Source: Periconia sp. R9002
Lineage: Eukaryota > Ascomycota > Dothideomycetes > Pleosporales > Periconiaceae
Reading direction: 5' to 3'
Assembly (NCBI GenBank): GCA_023627715.1
Contig: JAMAHW010000016.1
Location: forward strand, 186,001 to 250,000
Length of the DNA stretch: 64,000 nt
The notes beneath the pieces are model-generated. The model did not search any database. It was given only the letters and a program-made list of their open reading frames with translations, and was not told the DNA's origin. Below, piece after piece: positions 1 through 11,649 of the stretch. Both the position numbers and the translations under genes were made by a program. How positions within the stretch are numbered: the stretch's first letter is position 1; the number at the start of each line of letters is the position of its first letter.

Positions 1-2146
1 CAAGATCCCCGGCGTGTACACCAGAGGCCAAAAAGGTAAAAGCAAAAAATTGTTAACTGGGGTGTGTGGAGAACTTTTGTAGCTGCTGACTTTGGTGATG
101 GTAGATGTTTACTTTTACACGTATGATTATGGGCTTAAGGGGAGCTTGGATGGGTATACGACGCCCGCGCCTGAGCCTTGGAAGGGGTAGGTAGATTGCG
201 GTGTGGGTGGTAGGTATTCGTGGGTGAGGTTTAGGAAAGGAGGGGAGCGTCTGTGGCCCACGAGAGCTTATCTGGGAAAGAAGAGAGTTGTCAGGAAACT
301 AGGATCAGTAGTACTATCTAGGAAAAGTTGGTGTAATTCACCGAGCATTCAGAATATCATAAAGTATCGCTAGGTGTTTTTTTTAAGGAATTGAATACTT
401 TCACAGAGCCAATCAAACTGAATCTTCCTAGCCAGCAAGTACTATATACATCATCTCCTCTTGACTTCACATTCAATATATGCTGTTTCTACGACCGCCT
501 GTATACTCTCGTACTCTTATTCTCCTCAACCGCGACCACCAGGTCCATAGCCCTGGGGTAGAAGTGAGGCGGCAGCGTCTTTATATCCACGACGGTATAT
601 GAACCTAGCATCTGCCCGACCTGACCTGCCTGCCTGCATGCCTGTCTCGGGAAAGGTCGTAGCCGTTGAAAACCGCAGCTAGTCCTAGACCGACGAGGCG
701 TTCTTAGACACACGTGAACTTCGATGTTGAGTTTGTTTCCCATCAATACAATTCAAACACCATCATGGAACTTTTATTCCCATTGAAATACCAACGCCGG
801 GGATAGTAAGTATTTTGATGATCTCCTTTCCCAAACACCCGCAGTTCAGCTTTCTTCTCTCCCTGTGACGTACTCAATCCCGAGAGTCACTTGACTACGT
901 ATCCCGAGTCTTTCTCTCCACAACACAACCTCTCCAACTCTTCTAATATTGCTTTGACACCTCGTCGTACCAGTTCAAGCAAAGCATGAATAACGCGGAA
1001 CATAAAATTTCGAAGCAAACATCTAAAGCGACTTGTACCCTTTTGTGTAAAAAGGAAACCCCCAGTTTCCAGGAAAGGAGAAACGGTATGTTATCCAGAG
1101 CGAAGAAAAAGCGGCGCGGCAACCCAGAGACTGCACAGGACAAATCCTCAGTATTCCGGTTTGTGCAAGTGCACGAGATGTGTATGCGTGTAATGTACAC
1201 TAGCACATACACAACACTGACAGAAACCGACATCTCCCAAACCCCCAAGTTCCCTCCCAGCAAATCTATAAACCAAACGCCACCGTCGCGCATCAACGAA
1301 GACATTTCACGTCGCCGCACCCAACACAGCGCCCCGTGTTTCCGTCAAACAAATCAAATCAAACCAAATCAAACCAAACGCGGATCCATAGACAATTTGT
1401 TGAACACCCACGACATAACCTTTGTGCATGTGCTCAGCAGCGTTGATTTGATGATCGCGAATCACGTTTCGATAATCCCCGGGTGTTGGGGACGTGTGTG
1501 TCACTGTGCGTGGACTGTTGCACGGCGTTTTTTTTTCTAGTAACACCCACACACACACACGTACTTGGCCTGCGGGTGGTAGGAGGTGTTTTTGATGGGA
1601 CGGGAAATGGGGGGGGACACGTTATCGTGTGTTGGTTATGTGGATGTGGGTATTTTGTCTCGTTTTGATGGGGTTAGGTGTCGTTGCTAAAGTAAAGCTC
1701 TCCCAATCAAAATATGTCTTATGTGATTTTCATGGCATGCATTGTTTGAAGTGTAGATAGGGCTACTGAAATGCCGTATATCCTGTAGTACGTGAACTCA
1801 ACACCGAAACCATCATGATCAAGTTAGTACTTGATCCTGGCACGCATTTTACTCCATTTCCATCTTCTGCTAGACCGACAGGTGCGAATGGAAGAAATTA
1901 AAGGAAATTCAGTGGCAGTGATGGTTGGAAACTTTTCATCACAGTTTGAACGGCGCAGAAACGGTTGCATAACTTGTAATGTTTTGATAGGACTTGGATA
2001 GTCCTTGACACATTTTTGGACGCACAAACGAATGGATACTCTCGTATGAGTTTTTTCTTTTTGGTGCGAGTTTCGTTCATAGCGCAGTGTTTCTATTATA
2101 AACAAGTTGGGTTTCACGTACTCGCTGTATTGACGTCAGCCCATCA
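1..2146. other. gene-poor left edge
   Basis: No open frame here has domain-like content or a splice structure I could support. The longest plus frame, 986-1540, covers AT-rich and tandem CAAAT/CAAAC-like sequence around 1345-1380 and ends in a T-run; its translation looks like intergenic DNA. A (CA)n microsatellite lies at about 1546-1560. A minus frame at 489-746 (85 codons) is also unsupported. The first bases could be the UTR of a gene beyond the left edge, but nothing shows this. Confidence 0.5.
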
Positions 2147-2431
2147 CTACGCGTCAGTCATGGAGACATCATTCTTCCCTTGACTTCTCATTAGATACGA
2201 CATGATCCCCCAGATCCCCCGCATAGCTTCCTTTCGATCTTCCACATCGAAAAGATTGAACCACCGTGTTCGCTGAAGCTGAGGCGAGCGCCAGTCTTGC
2301 TCAGAAGGGGTACTTTCTGGCATTGCACCAGTGGTGATGAATTCAATATAAAGTCGGTGGACACGTAACTTGACAACACTGATATGATGGTTCAGTGATG
2401 ATATCATATAGATCTGTTTTTTGTTAGCCAT

Positions 2432-4359
2432 TTACAACGCGTGAAGCTTGAGGAAATTGTTTACTTCGTCCCATTCAGAGCCGCGGTCTTTGCCGATAGC
2501 TTCGTAGACAGTTTTGGGATCCCAAAGCGGATTTCCAGGTCTAATGTTTTTCCAGACTTCTGCCGGGGTCGGTCTACGTCGTTCTTTTGACCCAAGTTTG
2601 GTTCGCATGGTGGGCTTCTCTTCTGGTTTCGACGCTTCCACCTCTGAGGTAGCATCACTAGCACCGGTAGCCTCACCAACTTCACCACCTGGGCCTCCAC
2701 CCCACCGATGTTGGGTTGTCCACCACTTCCCTTCGCCACCCCGAACTTCGGTTTTGCCTTCCCTTGCCCTTTCTTGAGCCAGCAGAAGCAAACCGCCAAG
2801 CTCTCGAGTTGCATCCAAGACTGATTCTGCTTGCAAGTCACCAGTAGAACCAAAACTTGTCTCCTGTCTACATTGTACGCCCATTAAAGGACCTTCCATC
2901 CACCCTTGACGCGCCCTGATTCTATCTTGGGGTAGTCGCCAGGCCACACAGGTCATTCGCACTGGAAATCGGATACGTTCCATAACAAGGACTGGGGGAC
3001 GGCGGTGCGGTGCAATTGTGACGCCAAAAGCCCAAGTGATGGGTTCTAAGAAGGCTCGTACACAATCACTCTGGTACCGAATGGGCATTTCGGCACCGTT
3101 TCCAACACGATAGCCCTTGTATGACCCCTTGCTCAAGTCATTGGCAGCTTGGGATTGCGATTGAGGATCCACATCTGGCGCCCATGGAAGTTTCGGCGGT
3201 GCCGTTCGTGCTGGTAATGCTCTGCTTGATGATATAGATGTTATTACTGGGGGACTTGCGGCGCTAGTCGTTTCTGCACTACCAAGGGACTGTGCGGTTG
3301 TTTCATCGCTAGTTGCTTCAGTCTTGGCCTTTTTGCGGGGCTCTTCCTCCCGAGGGGAAACTTGGTGAGGTTGAGTCGAGGACTTGACTTGTTCAGCGGG
3401 TTGATCATTAGACTTGTCCTTGTTTTGACTGACGTCCGACAGCGTAGCACCATCGCTGTCAGGAGCCGCGCTTTGAGGTTTAGGTGGCAGGTACTCGTCC
3501 AGGGACGTATCCCAATAAGAGGCCACATTATCCAGACCTTCCCAGAATTTTCGAAAATGAGCCAGCCGTAGTGGAACGCGATCGCCACGTGGCTTGCGCG
3601 TGAGGTTGCTAAATGCATCTTCGTTGGCGAAGCAGAGCTCCTTGGCACGGGTGTAGAACTCATTGCGGTCTGGGACTCTCCTGCCACTTGAAAGAAGTTT
3701 CACAGTCGGTCCTGGAGCAGAAACGTCAACCTCTTGTTGGTCTGGCGGGTCGAGCCAACTTTTGGGAGGGAGATGGGATTGCGCATCGTTTGAAGACGGC
3801 AGAAGCGTTTCGAAGTCGCACTGGGGTCGAAACGTTACATTTAGAATAGATAAGGTCTCCTCCGTGATGTCTGATGGTTTTCTCAGATTCAGAAAATGAC
3901 TCGAAACTCCTGGAGAGGAACTGCCAGTCCATGCGGGCGGTGAAGATGTTAGCGATGGTTCGGGAGGCACGAGAGCCGGGAAGGTCACAGGCGTGGGCCG
4001 TGACGGCGGCGGTCTTTCCTTTTCGTTGTCATGTTGGCCGGCCAGGAGGGCGCCTGGTCAATGGGAGAGATGGTCAGCAGCAGGGTCGTTGGATGTTATG
4101 TGGCTGGATTGCGGCGATGTGATGAACATGGATACATTATACGAAACAGACAGATGGAAGGGGATGGGGGTTCTTTGTGACGACTGTTTTGAAGCCAACT
4201 GGGCCAAGACAGAAACAGCGTCGTGGAGTGTACGTTAAGAGCAGAGTATTTCGAAATGGCTAACAAATGGGATGGGGGTGCGAAAGGGACATGCGGGGAC
4301 AGGGCAGTAGATGATGTGAAGCGGCGTTGGCACGAGAACGTACCGCTAAAGTTGAACAT
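2432..4359 (-). CDS. conserved-looking fungal protein of unknown function, two exons
   Basis: I do not recognise the family. The long frame has no ATG at its 5' end and an in-frame stop upstream, so I extended it. Exon 1 (4344-4359) encodes MFNFS plus one base, then a GTACGT donor. The acceptor is a pyrimidine-rich TTGACCAG, and exon 2 is 4053 down to 2432, giving 545 aa. The first 80 residues are rich in Pro, Ser and Glu. Residues of about 120-190 look globular (RAKELCFANEDAF, LAHFRKFWEGLDNV). The middle is charged and disordered. A second globular block near residues 320-440 contains YQSDCVRAFLEPITWAFG and a Trp/Arg-rich stretch. No signal peptide or membrane segment is seen, so it is probably nuclear or cytosolic. 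The 3' end is uncertain: after the TAA, the same frame reopens at once for 94 codons down to 2147 (see findings). Confidence 0.6.
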
Positions 4360-5303
4360 TGTCTCTGGCTGCTAGAGGGCGCCAGCGAAGGGACAACGGC
4401 TTTCTTGGTCAGATAGGGGTAGAGCGAGGGATTGGATCCAGATTGAAGAGGACGGCGAATGGCGGGAAAGTGAAGACTGGAAGCATGGGCGGCCTGCCCA
4501 CGGTACAGTTACTGACATGACCACCACCTATGAGTTGTGTACTTCAATTGGCATGCGAAAGTGTGGGCCGCGCAGGTGCAGCAACGTTGAACCACCATCC
4601 ATCGGCAACAAAAAAACCGCACGCGCAGATTACCGTAGACCGCCTCGACAATCATGTTCCATTTTTACAATCGATGATCCACTGCACATGTATGTTTCCA
4701 TGTAACCATACCTACTGGGAAACCCAGCCCTGGCCGTCCAAACATTCAAATGTTACAGACATACAGATGTCCTGGGAGGTGACGGCGTCACGTGGACAAC
4801 GTGCTAGCGTCTAGCGTCCGCCCCCGCCTACCTACCTACCAGGTACCATCTCACCAGCCCCTCAACACCATCACGACGCGACAAAAGCAATGCCCGACGC
4901 CAGGCCACTTTACGCGGCCGCATCCAGTCTACGAGCCCTGTCCGTCGAAGGTATGGATGGCCTGATTTGTACGACCATGCTGGGTTTTAAAGGGTGCGAT
5001 GCCTACGGCGCTTCAAGTGTGTAGGACTCCTTGCCCAAAGCGGCACATGTGATGCTACTCTCGTTTCAGGACTTGTTAAGCGCTCCATCTTATGCCAGCG
5101 GTTGGCCCTCATCCGGCTGCCATTCCACAAACTGCCGCCATCTTCCCTCTACTTTCATTTCCCAATGCCCTCTTTGCAGGAATCACCAAACTTTGTCTTG
5201 ATATGCTGAATGCGCCCGGGGCGCTCTAATCTTCTCTTCTTTTCCGTCTCTTCTCCTCGTAGCCCGTTGAGGCCGTTTCTTCCTCTATGAGTGCAATTTT
5301 CGT
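4360..5303. other. intergenic region between divergent genes
   Basis: This holds the 5' flanks of the minus-strand gene ending at 4359 and the plus-strand membrane-protein gene at 5304. A short ATG frame at about 4890 (MPDARPLYAAASS...) runs into a GTATGG donor-like site near 4949. It could be an upstream exon of the membrane protein, but I found no convincing acceptor. TACC-type short repeats lie at about 4826-4843. Confidence 0.4.
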
Positions 5304-7469
5304 ATGGCAACTCCACAAGATCTGACGACGACGGTGAATGGGAGGCGATGTACGCGCTCGAGAGCTCGAACGGCGGCCACCTCATCCGTCATCTCCTCGG
5401 CGCCGCCACCACCATCACCACCTTCTACTTCTCTACTTACCACTTCTACTACTACTACTACTTCACAAGCTGCTCAGCAGATACAAACCAGCGCCGTCGA
5501 TGCTGCGCAGTCCTCTTCTCCTCCGCCCCCCGCGACGACATCAACCCCGATACCGCCCGCGCAGCAAGCGCCCGAATCCCAGGCAGCGTCCTCGACATTA
5601 GGTACGAGCAGTAAAGTCTCTCAGTCTATATCGCAGCCCGTTGTATCACCCGCAAATGTCCCGTCTCCGTCCGCCGCAGATCCCCAAGTTGTGGTGGCGG
5701 CAACGCCCACTGATACACCAAAGCCCACGGTTCCTCGAGAGTCTACAATCCGGCCAGAGCCCACTACCACCGCATTGAATCCCAGTGCTGTAGCTGTGTT
5801 ATCTGCGCCCAATGTAACTCCAGGATCTAGTGTGGCTTTGGAACCGAGTGTGGCTTCTGCGCCCAGTCAAGCTCCTGAGCCCAGCGTAGCCAGTGTAGCT
5901 TCTGAGTCCAGTCAACCGCAGAGGGCATCGGCCGTTGCAGCTGTTGATCCAACACCTACGCCTTCGCCTCCACCAATACCAACTCCAACTAGCTCTGACC
6001 TGTCACCTACAGTAGCAACCTCCTCCACATCTTCGTTGCCTGACACACAGGCCCTGTCCACACCGGCCGCGCAGTCACCGTCCGTTCCTGCAATTCCAGA
6101 CACGACTACAACTCCTCTAAATGGAGACCCATCTTCTCCAAAAGCGTCGGATACAGGAATATCAACTGGGGGGCAAGCAGGAGCGGTCACGCCAGGACAA
6201 CCCACTACACCAGACGAACAAGGACTGACTCTGCCTAGTGGCAGTCAGACCGATGTGGCCGGGATCGCTGGTGGAGTAGTTGGTGGTGTTGTTGGACTTG
6301 CGCTTATCAGTGCATTGCTGTTCTTCTGTCTCAGGCGCCGCAGAACAGGAAGACTTGAGAAACTGCAGCAGCGGATCAGCGAGAAAAGAGAAGGAGACGA
6401 GGGATTCTTTACGAAAATAGCAGACAAGTTCAAGTCAATTCCCGCAAATGTTGGCGTCGTCTTTGCAAAGTTGAAAGGAAAGAAGGCGGGACCAGCTTCC
6501 AACCCTTATCGAAGGCACACTGTACGCAGTAGTGTCAGTTCGGTTTACTCCGTCCAAAACCACGGACGCAATCTATCCATCACTGAATCACCTACCTCCA
6601 CGGGGCTGCAAAAGCAATTGCGCGCCTTTGGTAGTCGCATGCCCAGCTTGAAGCGGTCAAAAACCTTGCTTCATAAGAAGCAGGATAGCCTTCAATCGCC
6701 ATTCCCGGGAATAGTCGAGGATCCGGTACTGCGTAACAGTAAGAATCCCGACGGTCAATTCAATCCACCAATGGAGCAGCCAAAGAATCTGTTCGTCGTG
6801 AACCCCGATCAAGAGACGCGAGATGAGTTCGGCAAAGGGCTCCAAGACCAGCAGCGCGGACCGCTTACGCCAGCACCAGCTGCCACGTCTGAACGGGCTT
6901 CGAAAGATCCATTTGCTTCGATACTGGATGATCTCGACCAACTTAACGGCAGTGGTACGCCGGAGTGGCTCCGCGACAATGCCCAGAAACACAAACGGAC
7001 AGCAAGTGCCCAGACTGCGCTTCGGTCACACCCTCCATCGACCTACACAAATTCCGTGTATTCGACTACAGACAACCCGTTCTTCGACCCGTCAGATGCT
7101 CCGCCGGTTCCTAGTCAACCACTACCGCCAAACCCGCCCGTGCGTCCTACAAATACGTACGCACCACTTCCTACCTTCAACGCGACGTCAAGTACAATAT
7201 CTCGGGACTCTGAGATGTCCTTCATGTTTGGACCTAGCCGGCCGGGAACCAATATGTTCGGTTCCAAAGTCCGACAATCAGATCCTTTCGACCTGGATCG
7301 ACCCGAGGTGTTGTCGTTCGGGACTGTGGGCGGTCGAACAATACGAGCAAGTACAGTTACCAGATCAAGCTCGAGAAGGCGGGGTAGTAATGTCCCGAAC
7401 TGGGTGAATGCCAACGACGGACCATATGCGGCTCAAACTATGAGGAGAGATGCCAGCACCAAAAAGTGA
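5304..7469 (+). CDS. S/T/P-rich single-pass membrane protein, possible cell-wall sensor type
   Basis: The frame encodes 721 aa from ATG 5304. Residues of about 20-310 are very rich in Ser, Thr, Pro and Ala, as in O-mannosylated ectodomains. A Gly/Val/Leu-rich membrane helix follows at about 317-340 and is closed by the basic stop-transfer sequence CLRRRR. The cytosolic tail of about 380 residues is basic at first and then Ser/Pro-rich with many SxxS and RSxS sites. This layout matches fungal type I membrane proteins such as Mid2/WSC-like sensors, but I see no Cys-rich WSC domain, so the sensor role is inference. No signal peptide is visible at this ATG. Either there is a missed 5' exon or the helix acts as a signal anchor. 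An in-frame TGA lies shortly upstream (about 5267), so any extension needs a splice. Confidence 0.65.
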   Translation: MATPQDLTTTVNGRRCTRSRARTAATSSVISSAPPPPSPPSTSLLTTSTTTTTSQAAQQIQTSAVDAAQSSSPPPPATTSTPIPPAQQAPESQAASSTLGTSSKVSQSISQPVVSPANVPSPSAADPQVVVAATPTDTPKPTVPRESTIRPEPTTTALNPSAVAVLSAPNVTPGSSVALEPSVASAPSQAPEPSVASVASESSQPQRASAVAAVDPTPTPSPPPIPTPTSSDLSPTVATSSTSSLPDTQALSTPAAQSPSVPAIPDTTTTPLNGDPSSPKASDTGISTGGQAGAVTPGQPTTPDEQGLTLPSGSQTDVAGIAGGVVGGVVGLALISALLFFCLRRRRTGRLEKLQQRISEKREGDEGFFTKIADKFKSIPANVGVVFAKLKGKKAGPASNPYRRHTVRSSVSSVYSVQNHGRNLSITESPTSTGLQKQLRAFGSRMPSLKRSKTLLHKKQDSLQSPFPGIVEDPVLRNSKNPDGQFNPPMEQPKNLFVVNPDQETRDEFGKGLQDQQRGPLTPAPAATSERASKDPFASILDDLDQLNGSGTPEWLRDNAQKHKRTASAQTALRSHPPSTYTNSVYSTTDNPFFDPSDAPPVPSQPLPPNPPVRPTNTYAPLPTFNATSSTISRDSEMSFMFGPSRPGTNMFGSKVRQSDPFDLDRPEVLSFGTVGGRTIRASTVTRSSSRRRGSNVPNWVNANDGPYAAQTMRRDASTKK

Positions 7470-9412
7470 CGATAGTTCTATGATTTCCCTGGTAATTATG
7501 ATCTCGTGGCTCGATAGCCATAGAATATGACGATTTATTTCATGGCGTTTGTCTTGGTTCCTGTGTTGCCTGGTACGCAGTGGCAGGAAGCATTCCGTTG
7601 GACCACTGATTGCAGCAAGGACTACATAATGGGGCGCTCCAGGGAGGGGCGGGAATCTAGGCATTTTTACACACTCACACAGTAACCTTTTTGGCGTCTG
7701 GACTTTTCTATACTATAGTAAATTTTTTTATTCTTCCCTCTTTATCCCCTTCAATCATCATGTAGCATAGTCCAGCGTCTTTTCGCCAGCTTAGAATACC
7801 CCGGTCAGTCATAGAGACACTCGCTTTAGGTGTAACAACATATTAAATACCATTTAAATATTTATCACTACCCGTCCTTTTTTTGGTCACCGACAAAATC
7901 TGCAAGCCGCAACATTTTCTAAATTTGGCAACCAGAAAGAAGTTGTAACCTCATTTCTTGCCTCATCCAAGAATTTGTTACTACGAGAAGAAAAAAATAG
8001 TAGTAGAAAAGGTGACAGCCGTTTCTGATCGAATTTTGACAGCGATCTGGCAGTAAGCCTCTGTTATAGGTGGCTACCACTTCCGTTACGGCCAAGACCT
8101 TGTCACTGTCTTGTCAAAGACCTCAAGCAAAAGAAAAAAGGGCCCCACTTTCCCCTACAGCGCACACGGAAAGGCGATCGCTCTCCTTCCCGCGGGTTTC
8201 ACAAACCCCAACAAGAAACCCGCGTCCCCGTAATGCACGCCAAGAAAAGACACATTTTCTCTTTGCCTCTTTTCGCAACTCGCCTCCCCCCGATGATCGC
8301 TGTCCGCCAGACACATGAAACACGCCAGATTTGTCAAAATGCGTGAGCGGACATGAAACAAAGAAAGAGTTTGGCAGTGTCACACACACCGAGGGGAGAC
8401 AGACCTCTACTACTTTACTCCAAGTACATTAAAGACCCCCCTCCCCTGCTCGCCTCGCCTACATGACCTATCCTGAGTCTGGGAAGGCGGGTACCAAACG
8501 GTCCGCTCGTATTTCGAGGTTCTCGGTTCCTTTGGCGCATGATGTAGTATATAAGAAGCCCAATGGAGGGAATAATGGAAGTCTGTACTTCCGTTCGTAT
8601 GTTCGGTCCATTTCCCTGTGTGGGTGTCAAATGTGTAGTTCTGTAGGTATGCATGGTTACTTCCTTCTCTTTTTGGGGTTCCATCCCCGTGTACTGTTAT
8701 AGACCGGATGGTGGAGCCGAGCGTCGATGAGGGCATGGATATATGTGTAGGTGTTCTGTTTGTGCACGCGTATATCCTGACGGTTGGGTTGGGTTGGGTA
8801 TGTAGGGTGGATGGGTTGAATAAAGTTCTCAAGGCAGGAGGAGGTGGAAAGTGGAGGGATTGAGGTGTCTGTCTGGTGTTGTGGGTTATTCAATGCGCTG
8901 GGGGACTGAACGGGTGTATGCTTTGCGACTGCGATGTCATGGAGTAGCGATTGAAGGACTGAATCGTGAAAGTGAACTCCTCTCACGATCCGGTTTTCGT
9001 CTTTTCACGGCCTGGTGTTTTGTTTTGGAATGATGCTGGGGATTGTGGAATCTTGAAACAGTATTGCTGCGTCGTGATCGTGTAATACCTATACATGATA
9101 TGATGTGGTTTATCAAATCTCTATCTTTCCATGTCAAATCACTCATCTTGCAGCTCAAGATGACCTGACACAAACAACACGATCCTCCCGCCAATCTGCA
9201 AAGCAGTACAGAGGGGTGAAGCATCACGTCACACCCCATGCAGTTGTATATCTTCTAAGTAACAGATAATACAAAGCAGAGGAACGAAGTTAGAGTCTGT
9301 AGCTAACTCTGATCTGATACAAACTTGCACGTCTCTTATGCGTGTGGCCCGACGCTGGTATACTCTGTAGGTCTCACTCACGATTGGACATGACTCCACG
9401 GAGACTGCCGTT
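7470..9412. other. intergenic, tail-to-tail side of membrane-protein gene
   Basis: I see no supported gene. The stretch 7680-8060 is AT-rich and probably holds the 3' UTR of the preceding gene. A G-tract cluster at 8786-8815 is listed in the findings. The frames in this stretch lack start context, domains and splice logic, and look random. Confidence 0.4.
8782..8815 (+). repeat. GGGTT repeat / G-tract cluster
   Basis: Five GGG tracts occur within about 30 bases: 8786-8788, 8791-8793, 8796-8798, 8805-8807 and 8813-8815. The first three are spaced by TT, as in a GGGTT repeat. This satisfies the simple four-tract pattern for an intramolecular G-quadruplex on the plus strand. It lies in intergenic DNA and is not evidence of a telomere. 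Confidence 0.5.
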
Positions 9413-10351
9413 TCACCTGCCGTCACCTCCTCCCTCCCTCTCCTCTCGAATCACCTGCAAAATCCTCCTCGTAATCCTATCCCTCTCTTCCGTATTCACG
9501 ACTCCATACTCGCTCCTCGCCATATCGAAAATCCCCTTCTCCCACCCTTGTCCTACATCAACCCTCCCTGCGTCGTCCCAGCAATTCTGCACCGTCTGCC
9601 CGATATTCTCGAAGAACCCTTCCAGCCCAGCTGGCCCGCCTCCCGCATGATAGCTCTTGAAAGGTCCCGCAACAGCCCATCGCGGCCCCATGGAGTTCTC
9701 CACAATGCTATCCAACTCGGACACTGAAACTACGCCTTCGGAAACCAGATGGATGGCTTCGCGTAGTAGCGCGAACGCCAGACGATTCGCTACAAAGCCC
9801 GTAGTCTCGCGCTTAATGTGAATGGGCGTCCGGTTGCGGGTCTCCCAGAAGGCCTTGGTGCACTGGATGACCGTATCGGAGGTGGAGGGTGATGGGACGA
9901 GCTCCAGGAGCGGCATTATGTGAGGAGGGTTGTATGGGTGAACCACGAGCAACCGCGTCTTATCCACCATGTCTTGCGCTTGTTGCGACGCGGGGATACC
10001 GCTTGTGCTGCTCCATAATAGAGCATCCTTCCGCGCGTGGCGTTCTACTTCTGCCCATAATTTGCGTTTGATGTCGAGGTTCTCCGGCCCGGATTCTTGG
10101 ATGATGTTTGCATTTTTTACGGCTTCTTCCAGGGATGGTGCGAGCTTGATTTCGGATATGTTTGATGGCGCTTCGCGATCGTTAAAGAACTTCGGAAGCG
10201 TTTCTTGGATGTATTGGGAGAGGTTTGGTCGTGTGTCATAGACTGTAAGTTGCGCTGGGGAGGAGAGGTGGGATAGGTGAAACGCGGCGAATGATAATCC
10301 AATTGTCCCAGCACCGATAAGTGTGATCCGAACATCTTCTTTGTTATCCAT
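9413..10351 (-). CDS. 3-hydroxyacyl-CoA dehydrogenase family, L-gulonate 3-dehydrogenase/lambda-crystallin type
   Basis: This is a single exon of 312 aa from ATG 10351 (MDNKEDVRI). The frame is open further upstream, but the Rossmann fold begins directly after this Met. Residues of about 8-30 carry the NAD-binding GAGTIG loop followed by a hydrophobic helix. A central VVHPYNPPHIMPLLELVPS segment holds the catalytic His-Pro pair of the family. The C-terminal domain starts with GFVANRLAFALLREA, followed by a helix and MGPRWAVAGPF, which is closer to lambda-crystallin/L-gulonate 3-dehydrogenase than to mitochondrial HADH. The expected reaction is NAD-dependent oxidation of a 3-hydroxy acid or 3-hydroxyacyl-CoA; the substrate cannot be told from sequence. 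No targeting signal is seen (C-terminus GGGDGR). It is divergent from the CoA ligase at 11650. Confidence 0.85.
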   Translation of the reverse strand: MDNKEDVRITLIGAGTIGLSFAAFHLSHLSSPAQLTVYDTRPNLSQYIQETLPKFFNDREAPSNISEIKLAPSLEEAVKNANIIQESGPENLDIKRKLWAEVERHARKDALLWSSTSGIPASQQAQDMVDKTRLLVVHPYNPPHIMPLLELVPSPSTSDTVIQCTKAFWETRNRTPIHIKRETTGFVANRLAFALLREAIHLVSEGVVSVSELDSIVENSMGPRWAVAGPFKSYHAGGGPAGLEGFFENIGQTVQNCWDDAGRVDVGQGWEKGIFDMARSEYGVVNTEERDRITRRILQVIREEREGGGDGR

Positions 10352-11649
10352 TTTAACACAAAACCGGTGCTTCCGAGTGTGGTCTATTGAAAGCCTTGAA
10401 AGATAGTCAAAAGTAGGATGAGTGGGGTAACCCGATCTCCTAGTTGATTTACAAGCGGCTCTCGAGATATCCCGCCCACACAAAATAGCGTTAGAGATAC
10501 TGTACATGTACTCTTTTAGCTAAGTAATACTACTTCTTGAGGTACTACATTACTTCATAAACGATATGTTTGAGTGGTGGCTTTACAAAAAAAATAGGAA
10601 AAAAATTACATGGAAATACGTTCCTAGTATTCTACTTGCCTGTAAAAGAACAAACATCTTAGAGAGAATAGATCTTCGAAGCGTTATATGCAAAGTGGTG
10701 AGTGTTGTGAGTGTGGGCTATTTTGACACCTGAGTGACATGACATGATATTGATGGTTCATTAAATCTCTATCAAGATCACCAGTCCACTACAATCGGCA
10801 ACCACATTGCGCACTGAAGAGCTATGGTGGTCACACAATTCCGAGAGTTTGTCTGGCACTGCCGGAACAAGCAGTACATGCCCGAGAGTTTCCAGCAGTA
10901 TGATACCTGTGATGTTCTGAAGGGACACATCCTGAAGTATCCAACGATAAATCGGTGTGCCAAAGGCGACATACACAGCAAAATTACCGAAGACAAGTCG
11001 TGCAAGTTGCCCAGTGGCCGAAAGGTTACCTAATGGGTTGCCAGGAACATGAACACTGCGCGCAAAATTGCGCTTTGGAGCCACGGAAAGCTCCATATTG
11101 AGGTCCATACAACTGAGATACAGCACGGAAATTTCGATTAAGATATGTGGTATTCATCGTCGTCCCCGTGCAAAATTATCTTCGAGTGATCAAAAACGCA
11201 ATCGTCTTCTTTCTTGACGAACAGTTCGGCTTTCTTACATATTTCCATTGTAGTCTAGGTATCCACCATTAGTATCAGATATTTTAAAAGAAATAAAGAG
11301 TTACTTCCAGCACTTGTTCGGGATTAAGGAAAGAGTGGAAGGAGTGAAGGTGGTCGCTTTCCCGATTTCGAATAGCTCGCGGAAAGAGCTTCCCCGCACG
11401 ATTGATATCATCCCCGCTCTACAATCGACTCGTTCCCCGCGGATACCATGCCCATGAACGAAAAACACCGAGGCTCTGTCCAACTTTCGATTAGCGATGG
11501 CCGACTTATCATTCAAAACAAGATTGGCTCCGAGAGTGTTCCGTTTGTTTCAATTTCTCCCATCTTAGCCATACAGTGATTCTTTTGATTTCACTTTACA
11601 CCAGTACGCGCGCAATTCGGGAGTAGTGAAACCGTTCCTACAGGCTACC
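10352..11649. other. shared upstream region of the dehydrogenase and CoA-ligase genes
   Basis: This 1.3-kb head-to-head spacer drives the minus-strand dehydrogenase and the plus-strand CoA ligase. It is AT-rich at about 10540-10640. A minus frame at 10761-11126 (121 codons, hydrophobic middle) has no ATG at its first codon and no recognisable domain; I do not call it a gene. No binding sites could be assigned by eye. Confidence 0.4.

Noticed and set aside
986..1540. 184-codon plus frame near the left edge
   Set aside because: Composition follows local AT-rich and tandem sequence, no domain is seen, and it ends in a T-run.
10761..11126. 121-codon minus frame with a hydrophobic middle, between the dehydrogenase and the CoA ligase
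   Set aside because: The first codon is GTG, no family is recognised, and it lies within the shared promoter region. A gene fragment cannot be excluded, but support is too thin.
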